Shown: positions 16,049 through 25,317 of the stretch, one piece after another
Layout of the letters: each line of letters begins with the position of its first letter
Numbering within the stretch: position 1 is the stretch's first letter
From: Gammaproteobacteria bacterium
GTDB lineage: Bacteria; Pseudomonadota; Gammaproteobacteria; Steroidobacterales; Steroidobacteraceae
Reading direction: 5' to 3'
NCBI GenBank assembly: GCA_005878095.1
Contig: VBNH01000079.1
Coordinates: 1 to 35,722 of the forward strand
DNA length: 35,722 nucleotides
Notes under the pieces: generated by a model
Database searches by the model: none
Told to the model about the DNA's origin: nothing
What the model saw: only the letters and a program-made list of their open reading frames with translations
Made by a program: the position numbers and the translations under genes

Positions 16049-16807
16049 TCATTGACCCGGCGACCGCTCATGACTCGGTTCCAGCAGCTCCAGCACGTGT
16101 CGCTTGGCGCGTGCGCAGGCTTCCCCGAGCTCAAGACCCGCGGCGAGTCCAGCGGCAATGCCCGACGCCAGAGCACAGCCCGTCCCGCGTTGCGTCCTGG
16201 CACTTCGCGAGGCGACCAGTCTGCGCGGCGAGCCCCCGGCGCTCAGGAGCAGATCGACGGCCTCGCTTGCGCTCCCGTGGCCCCCCTTGATCAGCACCGC
16301 CGCCGGTCCGAGCGCAAGCCAGGCGTATGCCTGACGAAGCACTTCCTCTTCGGTCGTCGCCGGCTCGGCGCCCAGCAGCGCCGCGGCCTCGGGAATGTTC
16401 GGGGTAACGAGCGTGGCGCGCGGCACCAGGCTCTCCCGCAGCACTTCGCGCCCCAAGGGATCGAGCAGCGCGGCTCCCGAGGATGAGGCCAGCACCGGAT
16501 CCAGCACGAGGGGCACCTGCTCACGCGGCGGCAGGCACGCCGCCACCGTGAGCGCGATGGCGCGGGTGCCCAGCATGCCGATCTTGATGGCCCCGACCCG
16601 GCCCGTGGCCAACGCCGCCTCGATCTGCGCCCGCACCGTGTCCGGGGGAAGCGGGTGTACCGCGATCACGCGGGAGTCCGATTGCACGGTCACCGCGGTC
16701 ACGGCGCACAGCGCCTGGGTCCGGAAAGCGGCCAGGGTGTGCAGGTCACGCGCCAAGCCCGCCCCGCCGCTCGAGTCCGAGCCGGCGATGACCAGGACCG
16801 CGCTCAC
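16049..16807 (-). CDS. thiD: Hydroxymethylpyrimidine / phosphomethylpyrimidine kinase
   Basis: A 252-residue cytosolic kinase that phosphorylates HMP to HMP-P and then to HMP-PP for thiamine synthesis. It starts VLVIAGSDSSGGAGLARD, the substrate and ATP site of the family, has KIGMLGT (about 75-81) and LVLDPVLASSSG (100-111), and ends with the GTGC motif at 208-211, where Cys211 matches the conserved catalytic Cys. The GTG start at 16807 overlaps the thiF stop as GTGA, so it is the last, translationally coupled gene of the thi operon. Length is normal and no defect is visible. Confidence 0.93.
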   Translation of the reverse strand: MSAVLVIAGSDSSGGAGLARDLHTLAAFRTQALCAVTAVTVQSDSRVIAVHPLPPDTVRAQIEAALATGRVGAIKIGMLGTRAIALTVAACLPPREQVPLVLDPVLASSSGAALLDPLGREVLRESLVPRATLVTPNIPEAAALLGAEPATTEEEVLRQAYAWLALGPAAVLIKGGHGSASEAVDLLLSAGGSPRRLVASRSARTQRGTGCALASGIAAGLAAGLELGEACARAKRHVLELLEPSHERSPGQ

Positions 16808-17778
16808 TCGCCCATCGCGATCAGCGCGACGTTCGCGTGCCCCTGGCTCTGCAGCGCCCGCGCCGCGCGCCAGGCGCGTACCCCGGTGCGGCAGCACAGC
16901 ACGATGCGCGGCTCGGCGGGGAAGCTCATCCGGGTCTGCTCCAGCGCCTCCACGCCGATGCGCATCGCCGACGGAAAGGGCGACACCGGCACTTCGGCGA
17001 GGCTGCGCAGGTCGATCACGATGTCGGCGACCGAGACTTCCGTCGGCGCGATGAACGCAATGGCGGTGCCCGCCGGCTCGGGCGCGCCGGCAAAGGAGAA
17101 GCCCCCCAGGCGCAGGGTGCGAAAGTCCACCGAGATCAGGCGACCGAGCGGCGCGGGCTGCCACTTCAGGAGCACGGCGAGTGCCAGGTGGGCCTGCAGC
17201 GTACCCAGGACCCCGACCGCGGTTCCCAGCACGCCGGCCTCGGCGCACGAGCCCGCGGCGCGCGGCATTTCGGGAAACACGGCCCGATAGCTCGGCGCGC
17301 CCCCGCAGAACGCACCGACGTAACCGGACAGGCCCAGCACCGAGGCGCTCACCAGCGGGGTGTTGGCGCGCCGGCAGGCATCGCTCAGCACGTAGGTCAC
17401 GGCGAAGCTGTCGGCGGCGTCGATGACGACATCCGCCCGAGCCACCAGGCGCGCTGCATTGGCGGGGCCGAGACGCTCCTCGAGCGCGTCGATGCTTACT
17501 TCGGGATTGGATTGCAGGAGCGCGGCGCGCGCCGCGTGCACCTTCGGCCGCCCGAGGTCGCTCATGCGATACAGCGGCTGGCGGTGCAGGTTCGATTCCT
17601 CCACGCGATCATGGTCGACGATCGTGAGCCGCCCGACTCCCGCAGCGGTGAGGTACTGCAGCACCGCGCAACCCAGCCCGCCCGCCCCCACCACGACGGC
17701 CGTCGCGGCCGCGAGACGTGCCTGACCCTCGGTGCCGACCTCAGGAAGAATCGACTGGCGTGCGTACCGATCGCTCAT
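16804..17778 (-). CDS. thiF: ThiF/MoeB-type adenylyltransferase fused to a rhodanese domain
   Basis: A 324-residue E1-like enzyme expected to adenylate the C-terminal Gly of ThiS and help load sulfur. The N-terminal domain (about 1-228) has VVVGAGGLGCAVLQYL, IVDHDRVEESNLHRQ and ADSFAVTYVLSDAC, the ATP-binding and activation motifs. The C-terminal rhodanese-like domain (about 232-324) has the loop CRTGVRA with Cys296 as the likely persulfide carrier. Unlike standard MoeB/ThiF, both CxxC zinc pairs are lost: the first site reads SYRAVFPE where CYRCLFPE is usual, and no second pair follows. It lies 10 nt after thiE. Context and thiS in the same operon favour ThiF over MoeB; a role in molybdopterin synthesis cannot be excluded. 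Confidence 0.85.
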   Translation of the reverse strand: MSDRYARQSILPEVGTEGQARLAAATAVVVGAGGLGCAVLQYLTAAGVGRLTIVDHDRVEESNLHRQPLYRMSDLGRPKVHAARAALLQSNPEVSIDALEERLGPANAARLVARADVVIDAADSFAVTYVLSDACRRANTPLVSASVLGLSGYVGAFCGGAPSYRAVFPEMPRAAGSCAEAGVLGTAVGVLGTLQAHLALAVLLKWQPAPLGRLISVDFRTLRLGGFSFAGAPEPAGTAIAFIAPTEVSVADIVIDLRSLAEVPVSPFPSAMRIGVEALEQTRMSFPAEPRIVLCCRTGVRAWRAARALQSQGHANVALIAMGE

Positions 17779-17788
17779 GGCCTGACCC

Positions 17789-18391
17789 TCAGGCGGCCCG
17801 CGCCGCGCTGAGCCACTGGCGTACGCGCGCCTCGGGGTTCAGATGGCGCACGATATCGGTCACCACCGCCGCGACGTCTGCGCCGGCGGCGAATACTCCC
17901 GGGAGGCGCTCGAGCGTCAGCCCACCGACGGCCACCAGTGGAATCGTGCCGATGCGCCGCTTCCACTGCGTGATCCGCTCAAGACCCTGCGCCGGCCAGG
18001 GCATGGCCTTCAGCAGCGTCGGATAGATCGGACCGAGCGCCACGTAGTCGGGCTGCAGGCCGAGGGCGCGCGCCAGCTCGCCCTCATCGTGCGTGCTGAC
18101 TCCGAGGCGTACGCCGGCGCGTCGCAGGGCGGGCAGGTCCGCGCCGTCCAGATCGCCCTGCCCGAGGTGCACGAAATCGCAGCCCGCCTCGAGCGCGAGC
18201 TGCCAGTGATCGTTGACGATGAGCTGCATGCCGGCCGCTGCGCAGCACTCGCGCGCCGCGCGAATCTCGGTGCGCAGGCTCTCCGGCGGCTGCTCCTTGA
18301 TGCGCAGCTGAACGAGGCGCACGCCGAGCGGCGCGAGCCGCTTCACCCACGCGGCGCTGTCGACGATCGGATAGACGCGCGAGAGCTTCAT
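17789..18391 (-). CDS. thiE: Thiamine-phosphate synthase
   Basis: A 200-residue TIM-barrel enzyme joining HMP-PP to the thiazole phosphate to give thiamine phosphate. Recognisable elements are YPIVDS at the first strand, VQLRIKEQ (27-34), [14 protein letters not shown] (57-70), VHLGQGDL (74-81) and LGPIYPT (119-125). [12 protein letters not shown] PLVAVGGLT (151-159) forms part of the phosphate site. It is slightly short for the family but complete. The ATG overlaps the thiG stop as ATGA. The thiazole ring comes from the thiO-thiS-thiG products upstream. Confidence 0.92.
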   Translation of the reverse strand: MKLSRVYPIVDSAAWVKRLAPLGVRLVQLRIKEQPPESLRTEIRAARECCAAAGMQLIVNDHWQLALEAGCDFVHLGQGDLDGADLPALRRAGVRLGVSTHDEGELARALGLQPDYVALGPIYPTLLKAMPWPAQGLERITQWKRRIGTIPLVAVGGLTLERLPGVFAAGADVAAVVTDIVRHLNPEARVRQWLSAARAA

Positions 18392-19161
18392 CCGCGGAAG
18401 GCCGTGCCGATCACCGGCGTCGAGGGTGCGGCGAGGTCGCGCGGCTCGATCGGTCCGGCCAGCCGCGCCGCCCGTCCCGCTTCCACCGCCTGGGCAAATG
18501 CGGCCGCCATCTGCGCCGGATCGCCCGCCTGCGCGATGGCGGTGTTGATCAGCACCGCGTCGAACCCGAGCTCGAGCGCCCGCGCGGCGTGCGAGGGCAC
18601 ACCGATCCCGGCGTCGATGATCAGCGGCACGGCGGGAAAGTGGGCGCGCAGCGCCGTGAGGCCAAACAGATTGTTGAGACCGCGGCCGGATCCGATGGGC
18701 GCGCCCCACGGCATCAGCACCCGGCAGCCCGCCGCCAGCAGCCGTTCCGCAACCACCAGGTCCTCGGTGGTATACGGAAACACCTCGAACCCGTCCGCGC
18801 ACAGGATGCGCGCGGCCTCGGTGAGTCCGAACACGTCCGGCTGCAGCGTGTCGTCCTCGCCGATCACCTCGAGCTTGATCCACGGGGTGCCGAACACCTC
18901 GCGCGCCATGTGCGCGGTGCTGACGGCCTCCTTCACCGAATGGCAGCCCGCGGTGTTGGGCAACACCCGCACGCCCAGCCCGCGGATGATCGACCAGAAG
19001 CCCTGTCCGGCGCGCTCACCGCCCGACTCACGGCGCAGCGCCACCGTCACCACCTCGGCGCGCGCCGCGCGCACCGCCGCGGTCAGCACCGCAGGCGACG
19101 GGTAACGGGCGCTGCCGAGCAGCAGCCGCGATCGCAGTGAGGTTCCGTAGAGCTCGAGCAT
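18388..19161 (-). CDS. thiG: Thiazole synthase
   Basis: A 257-residue TIM-barrel enzyme that builds the thiazole phosphate from 1-deoxyxylulose 5-phosphate, dehydroglycine and ThiS thiocarboxylate. Motifs: [12 protein letters not shown] (11-22), LPNTAGC (67-73), the catalytic Lys96 in [25 protein letters not shown] and the phosphate-binding [12 protein letters not shown]. The ATG shares one base with the thiS stop (TGATG). A TTG directly before it could extend the protein by one residue. ThiO, encoded two genes upstream, should supply the glycine imine. Confidence 0.94.
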   Translation of the reverse strand: MLELYGTSLRSRLLLGSARYPSPAVLTAAVRAARAEVVTVALRRESGGERAGQGFWSIIRGLGVRVLPNTAGCHSVKEAVSTAHMAREVFGTPWIKLEVIGEDDTLQPDVFGLTEAARILCADGFEVFPYTTEDLVVAERLLAAGCRVLMPWGAPIGSGRGLNNLFGLTALRAHFPAVPLIIDAGIGVPSHAARALELGFDAVLINTAIAQAGDPAQMAAAFAQAVEAGRAARLAGPIEPRDLAAPSTPVIGTAFRG

Positions 19162-19358
19162 CAACCCCCCTGCATGGGCGCCAGCACTTCCACGCGATCA
19201 CCCTCGGCGAGGCGGGTGCATGGCCGCACAGCCGCCGCCACGAACTCGCCGTTGACGGCGGTCGCTACCACGGCCTCGCCATAGCCGAGCTCCTGCAGCG
19301 CCGCGGACAGCTCGAGGGCTTCGGTCTCACGCCAGGCGCCGTTGACGAGGATCCGCAT
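19161..19358 (-). CDS. thiS: Sulfur carrier protein ThiS
   Basis: A 65-residue ubiquitin-like protein ([11 protein letters not shown] to PMQGG). The C-terminal Gly-Gly is intact, so Gly65 can be adenylated by the ThiF homologue and converted to the thiocarboxylate that ThiG uses. EVLAPMQGG matches the conserved ThiS tail. The gene starts inside the end of thiO (32-bp overlap) and ends within the thiG start codon. Confidence 0.93.
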   Translation of the reverse strand: MRILVNGAWRETEALELSAALQELGYGEAVVATAVNGEFVAAAVRPCTRLAEGDRVEVLAPMQGG

Positions 19359-20337
19359 CCATCACCTCCGGAAAATGCCGGCCGTGCAACACCACGTCGG
19401 CCGCGCGGCGCGCGAGCGCGGGCGCGATGAGGAAGCCGTGCCGATACAGGCCGTTCACATACAGCGTCTCGCCGTGGCGGCGCAGGCGCGGCAGGTTGTC
19501 GGCAAACGCCGCCCGCACGCCGGTGCCGATTTCGACGATCTCCGCCTCACCGAATGCGGGATGCAGCGCATACGCTGCCGACAGCAGCTCCAGCATGGAG
19601 CGCGCACTGATGCGCGTACCCTGATCGCTCTCGATCATGGTGGCGCCCACCATGAAGAGCCCGTCCGGCCGCGGCACGACATACACCGGCACGCGCGGAT
19701 GCAGCAGACGCACCGGGCGGGACAGCGACAGCTCCCGCAGGCGCAACAGCAGCATTTCTCCTTTCACCCCGCGCAGATCCGTGAGCTGCCCGCGTGCGGC
19801 AAGCCCGGTGCAATCGACCACCTGCCGCCCGGCGGGACTCCTCGCCGGGGCCTCGAGGCCGTAGCGGATGGCCACTCCGAGCTCCCCGAGCCGGGCGGCG
19901 AGCGCCGTGAGCGCCGCCCGCGGGTCGAGATGTCCCTCGTCCCTGAAATACAGCCCCTGACTGAAACGTCCGGCCAGGTCCGGCTCGAGCGCCGCGATCT
20001 CTGCGGAGGCGAGGGGCTCGAAATGTCCGGTGCGGGCGGCGAACTGCGTGAGATCCGCCGCATCGCGCCCATTCGCCACCACCAGCGTGCCGTTGATGAG
20101 GGTGCCGGCGAAGCGCTCCCGCCACCAGGGGATACTCTGCGCACCGAGGCGCGCGATCAGCGGATCGCTGCTCTCCAGCTCGCACCACGGCGCCAGCATG
20201 CCGCCGGCAAACCAGGAGCACGCGCTCGCGCCGAGCTGCGCGCTGCGCTCGAGGACTTCCACCGCGACGCCGCGCTCGGCGAGCTCGAGCGCGCAGGTGA
20301 GCCCTGCGACCCCGGCCCCGATGACGGTGACGCGCAC
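19327..20337 (-). CDS. thiO: Glycine oxidase
   Basis: A 336-residue FAD enzyme of the D-amino-acid oxidase family. It oxidises glycine to the imine needed for the thiazole ring and uses O2, so this thiamine pathway is the aerobic type. The Rossmann start VTVIGAGVAGLTCALEL with VEVLERS is clear. SCSWFAGGMLAPWCE, VVDCTGLAARG, YVVPRPDGLFMVGATMIES and LYVNGLYRHGFLIAPALA follow in the usual order. The GTG start is 5 nt after the thiC stop. A longer open frame upstream is only a shadow of thiC. The end overlaps thiS. Confidence 0.92.
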   Translation of the reverse strand: MRVTVIGAGVAGLTCALELAERGVAVEVLERSAQLGASACSWFAGGMLAPWCELESSDPLIARLGAQSIPWWRERFAGTLINGTLVVANGRDAADLTQFAARTGHFEPLASAEIAALEPDLAGRFSQGLYFRDEGHLDPRAALTALAARLGELGVAIRYGLEAPARSPAGRQVVDCTGLAARGQLTDLRGVKGEMLLLRLRELSLSRPVRLLHPRVPVYVVPRPDGLFMVGATMIESDQGTRISARSMLELLSAAYALHPAFGEAEIVEIGTGVRAAFADNLPRLRRHGETLYVNGLYRHGFLIAPALARRAADVVLHGRHFPEVMDADPRQRRLA

Positions 20338-20342
20338 GGCTT

Positions 20343-22359
<2,017 letters not shown>

Positions 22360-22366
22360 CGCGGTG

Positions 22367-22395
22367 AAAGTAGTACGGTGCTGCCTTCGGGTCAA
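22367..22395 (-). promoter_or_regulatory. Sigma-70 promoter of the thi operon
   Basis: TTGACC (-35, at 22390-22395) and TACTTT (-10, at 22367-22372) are separated by exactly 17 nt on the minus strand. The predicted start of transcription falls a few bases before the riboswitch at about 22360, which fits well. Confidence 0.75.
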
Positions 22396-22408
22396 TGGGA
22401 GCGTTGCG

Positions 22409-22688
22409 ATGGCGTCGTGGCAGGTCTGGGCACTGATGTCCGCGGCGTTCGCCGCCATGACCGCGATATTCGCCAAGCTCGGGGTCGAGCAGTTCAACCC
22501 GACGCGGCGACCCTCATCCGCACGCTCTCCGGGCTTGCGACCGGAGCGTCCTGGTGGTGTTACTTCCGCGTGCTGCACATCGGCGACGCCGCCCGCGTGG
22601 CGCCGCTCGATAAGCTGAGCGTCGTTCTGGTGGCGCTGTTCGGAGTCGGGTGTCTCGGCGACTCGCGCCCGTGAACTGGCTCGGCTAG
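22409..22688 (+). pseudogene. EamA-family (DMT) transporter, internally deleted and frameshifted
   Basis: MASWQVWALMSAAFAAMTAI and FAKLGVEQFN match the first helix of small (about 140-residue) EamA transporters. At about 22501 the frame shifts by one base, giving DAATLIRT, which then joins directly to LSGLATGASWWCYFRVL, GDAARVAPLDKLSVVLVALF and GCLGDSRP before a stop at 22672. The helix normally between LIRT and LSGLATG (some 35-40 residues) is missing. NWLG, the next family motif, appears in yet another frame and ends at TAG 22686-22688, so the last helix is gone too. Its start lies 14 bp from the divergent thi promoter. No functional transporter can result. Confidence 0.8.
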
Positions 22689-22727
22689 GCCGCCGCTGCT
22701 GCGCGGCGCCACCCGGTGGGGGGGGCG

Positions 22728-23078
22728 TCAGGCCGGCCGGCTGCTTCCGTGGCTTGCCTGTCCGCCCTTGCGACCCGCTTCGGCCGCAAGCTCCGGATGC
22801 TGCGAGAAGCTGCGCTTTTCATCGGGCACGCTCTGTCCACCCTTGCGCCCGGCGACCGCCGCGAGCGCGCGATTCTGCGAGAAGCTGCGCTTGGAGCCGG
22901 GAACGCTCTGCCCGCCCTTGCGTCCGGCCTCTGCCGCGAGCCGCCGGTTCTGCGAGAAGCTGCGCTTCTCGTCCGGTACCGCCTTGCCACCCATGCTCGC
23001 TATCTGCCGCTGCCGCTCCGTGTTCATCGATGCGAACCCGCGGTGCGAGATGCGCCCTTCATGTGTTCCTTGAGCCAT
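22728..23078 (-). CDS. KGG-repeat general stress protein (YciG-like)
   Basis: A 116-residue, very hydrophilic protein made of repeats of the stress-induced KGG motif. RGFASMNTERQRQIASMGG is the typical family start. Three tandem 25-residue units (75 bp each) then follow, each with GG-x-x-VP-x-x-KRSFSQ and AGRKGG. Such proteins are linked to stress resistance in enterobacteria and acid-tolerant bacteria, but their mechanism is poorly understood. Start MAQGTHEG is supported by AAGGAG 8 nt upstream. It is a single gene with gaps on both sides. Confidence 0.88.
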   Translation of the reverse strand: MAQGTHEGRISHRGFASMNTERQRQIASMGGKAVPDEKRSFSQNRRLAAEAGRKGGQSVPGSKRSFSQNRALAAVAGRKGGQSVPDEKRSFSQHPELAAEAGRKGGQASHGSSRPA

Positions 23079-23258
23079 CACTGCTCTCCTTATGTGCGCG
23101 AAGTCCGAGGGATGCCGAACCCGCGACTTGATCGCGACGTGTGACGCCGTCAGCCCCAGCATACCTCCGCTCGCCGGCTTAGGTAAAACCTCGGGCGGTC
23201 TATTGCGGCGGTGGACTGACAGTGGTGTCGCCACCAAGCGACGGACGGCGCGAATCTT

Positions 23259-24287
23259 CTAAGGCATGAGGTGGTCGATCACCAGGCTCACGAGGCCGTC
23301 ACGGCCCACCTGGTACGTCACCTGCCCCAGAGGATCGCCGCTCGCGCCCACGGGGTTCCCGGAGCGCGCAATCCGCGCCACTACCTGCACGCTCTGGCCG
23401 GGCGCGAAGGCGCGACCGGGAATCATGGCATCCGAGGCGGCGAGCGAGACGATCTGCGGGAAGCGGCTCTCCAGACGCTTCACCGCCAGCGGCGGGCCGG
23501 GGTGCGCCGGGTCGCGCACGAAGACAAACAGGGGCGAGGCGCCGACCGCGGTCGCGAGCGAGGGAGCCAGCTGTACGTTCACACGCACCACAGCGCCCGG
23601 GTTCGGCGCAGGCAGCTGCGGCGTTGCACTCGCGGGCGCGGCCCCGCCGCCGAGTTGGCCGTCGATGGCAGTGATCTGCTGCTCGATGAGCGGCCGGACG
23701 TTCGCCGGCGGATCCATCCCGAGCAGCTTCACGAAGCGCGCCCGCGCCAGCGGCAGATCTCCGCGGCGCGCGGCGACCGCGCCCCCGAAGAACAGCGCCT
23801 TGCCCGAGTCCGGCGCCAGCACCAGCGCCCGCTCGATGAGCCGCGCGGCGCGCCCGTTGAGCTCGGACTCGTCGGTGAGGACCAGTGCCTCGGCCTCGCC
23901 GGTGAGCGCCTCGGCGTTCTGGCCACCGCTCAGGCGTTCGGCGCGCTCGAAGGCCCGCAGCGCGAGCGGATACTCCTGCAGCGCGATGTAGGAGCGGCCG
24001 AGCGTCAGCCAGCCATCGAGGTTCTGGGGATCGCGCTCGAGCTGGCGCGAGAGGCGGGCGACCATGCTCTGCGGTGAGTCAGCGGGGGTGACGGCTGTCC
24101 ACGGCCAGTTGCTCCAGCTGACATACAACACGGCCGAGCCGATCACCAACAGTACCGTCGCGGCGAGCGCCGCCCACGGCGCCGGCCCCGGCGCCGTCGC
24201 GCCAACCCCGCCCCTGAGGAGCGGAATCACCACCGCGATGACACCGGCCACCGTCAGCGCCGCCGCCACCAGGACGAAGGTGATCAT
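23259..24287 (-). CDS. ccmI: Cytochrome c biogenesis protein CcmI
   Basis: A 342-residue membrane-anchored chaperone for apocytochrome c. Two N-terminal membrane helices (about 3-22 and 39-57) precede TPR-like helices (about 70-205; LDGWLTLGRSYIALQEYPLA is one repeat). A C-terminal periplasmic domain (VRVNVQLAPSL, SPLFVFVRDPA, GQSVQVVARIARSG) follows. It holds the unfolded cytochrome for the CcmF-CcmH ligation step. The ATG overlaps the ccmH stop by one base, making it the last gene of the ccm operon. Confidence 0.9.
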   Translation of the reverse strand: MITFVLVAAALTVAGVIAVVIPLLRGGVGATAPGPAPWAALAATVLLVIGSAVLYVSWSNWPWTAVTPADSPQSMVARLSRQLERDPQNLDGWLTLGRSYIALQEYPLALRAFERAERLSGGQNAEALTGEAEALVLTDESELNGRAARLIERALVLAPDSGKALFFGGAVAARRGDLPLARARFVKLLGMDPPANVRPLIEQQITAIDGQLGGGAAPASATPQLPAPNPGAVVRVNVQLAPSLATAVGASPLFVFVRDPAHPGPPLAVKRLESRFPQIVSLAASDAMIPGRAFAPGQSVQVVARIARSGNPVGASGDPLGQVTYQVGRDGLVSLVIDHLMP

Positions 24288-24781
24288 CAGCGGCTCGGGT
24301 CCTCTTCCAGAGGCTCGTTGTCAGCAGGCACGAGCGCGATGCGCGCACGCACGATGCGCCAGGACACGAAGGCGCCGATCAGAAGCAGTACCCCCGGCGC
24401 GAACCACAGCCATGCGGTCTTCATCGCGAAGCGCGGACGGAAGAGGACGAAGTCCCCGTAACGCGCCAGCATGAAGTTGCGCACGTCGTCGTCGGACTTC
24501 CCGGCCAGCAGCATGTCCCGGACTTCGCGCCGTAGGTCCGATGCGATGCCGGCGGGCGAGTCGGCGATGGCTTCATTCTGACATTGCACGCAGCGCAGCT
24601 CGTGCGTGAGTCCCGAATAGCGCGCCTGCAGTTCCGCACTGGGCATCTGCGTCGGATCGACCCCCCAGGCGGCGCGCTGCGGCGCGAGCAACGCGACGCC
24701 CCCGAGCCCGAGCAACCCCATGAGTACCGCGGCGGATGAGAACCGCCGGCGCAGGCTCCCTGCGGCGCACGAGCGTCTCAT
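24287..24781 (-). CDS. ccmH: Cytochrome c biogenesis protein CcmH
   Basis: A 164-residue periplasmic thiol oxidoreductase anchored to the inner membrane. After a signal helix (about 14-33) comes the active site LRCVQCQNE with Cys64 and Cys67, the conserved ASDLRREVRDML and FMLARYGDFVLFRP, then a C-terminal helix (about 122-143). It reduces or resolves the heme-site cysteines of apocytochrome c together with CcmG and CcmF. The ATG overlaps the ccmG stop as ATGA. This is the short CcmH form, with the TPR part supplied separately by CcmI. Confidence 0.93.
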   Translation of the reverse strand: MRRSCAAGSLRRRFSSAAVLMGLLGLGGVALLAPQRAAWGVDPTQMPSAELQARYSGLTHELRCVQCQNEAIADSPAGIASDLRREVRDMLLAGKSDDDVRNFMLARYGDFVLFRPRFAMKTAWLWFAPGVLLLIGAFVSWRIVRARIALVPADNEPLEEDPSR

Positions 24782-25317
24782 GACTTCGCCGTCTGCTGCT
24801 TCGGCAGCCGCGGCAGAATTTCCTTCTCCCAGATCTGGCGCGTCAGCTCGCCCATGCACTTGTAGACGACGATCCCCTGAGGATTGACCAGGAAGCTCTC
24901 CGGCGCCGCGTACACGCCCCAGTCGATGGCGGTGCGGCCCTCGCGATCGACCGCGACGACCTCGTACGGGTTCCCGAGCTGCTGGAGCCAGGAGAGCGCC
25001 TGGGCGTCGTCATCCTTCCAGTCGAGGCCGATGAGCGGGACGAGCCCCGACTGGCGCGCCTCGAGAAGCATCCTGTGCTCCTCCCGACAGGTGCCGCACC
25101 AGCTCCCCCAGACGTTCAACAGGTACCAGCGTCCGCGCAGCGAAGTCGAGCTGACGGTGCGAGTCGCGTCCGTCAGGCTCGGGAGCGAGAACTGCGGCGC
25201 GGGCTTGCCGATCAGAGGCGATGCGATGATTCCCTTGTCGGGCGAGTGCTTGATGCCGATCGCCAGCACGATAACCAGCAGCACGAACAGCGCCGCCGGC
25301 AGCGTAAAGCGGTTCAT
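24778..25317 (-). CDS. ccmG: Thioredoxin-like CcmG/DsbE
   Basis: A 179-residue membrane-tethered periplasmic thioredoxin. An N-terminal helix (about 5-22) is followed by PLIGKPAPQFSLPSL, then WYLLNVWGSWCGTCREEH with active-site Cys74 and Cys77 (WCGTC, a variant of the usual WCPTC). The cis-Pro loop is GVYAAPESFLV. It keeps apocytochrome heme-site Cys reduced. It overlaps both neighbours by 4 bp (ATGA). Confidence 0.93.
   Translation of the reverse strand: MNRFTLPAALFVLLVIVLAIGIKHSPDKGIIASPLIGKPAPQFSLPSLTDATRTVSSTSLRGRWYLLNVWGSWCGTCREEHRMLLEARQSGLVPLIGLDWKDDDAQALSWLQQLGNPYEVVAVDREGRTAIDWGVYAAPESFLVNPQGIVVYKCMGELTRQIWEKEILPRLPKQQTAKS

Noticed and set aside
23079..23258. Terminator for the ccm operon
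   Set aside because: Only a 5-bp stem (GTCGC/GCGAC) is visible, with no T-tract; too weak to annotate.
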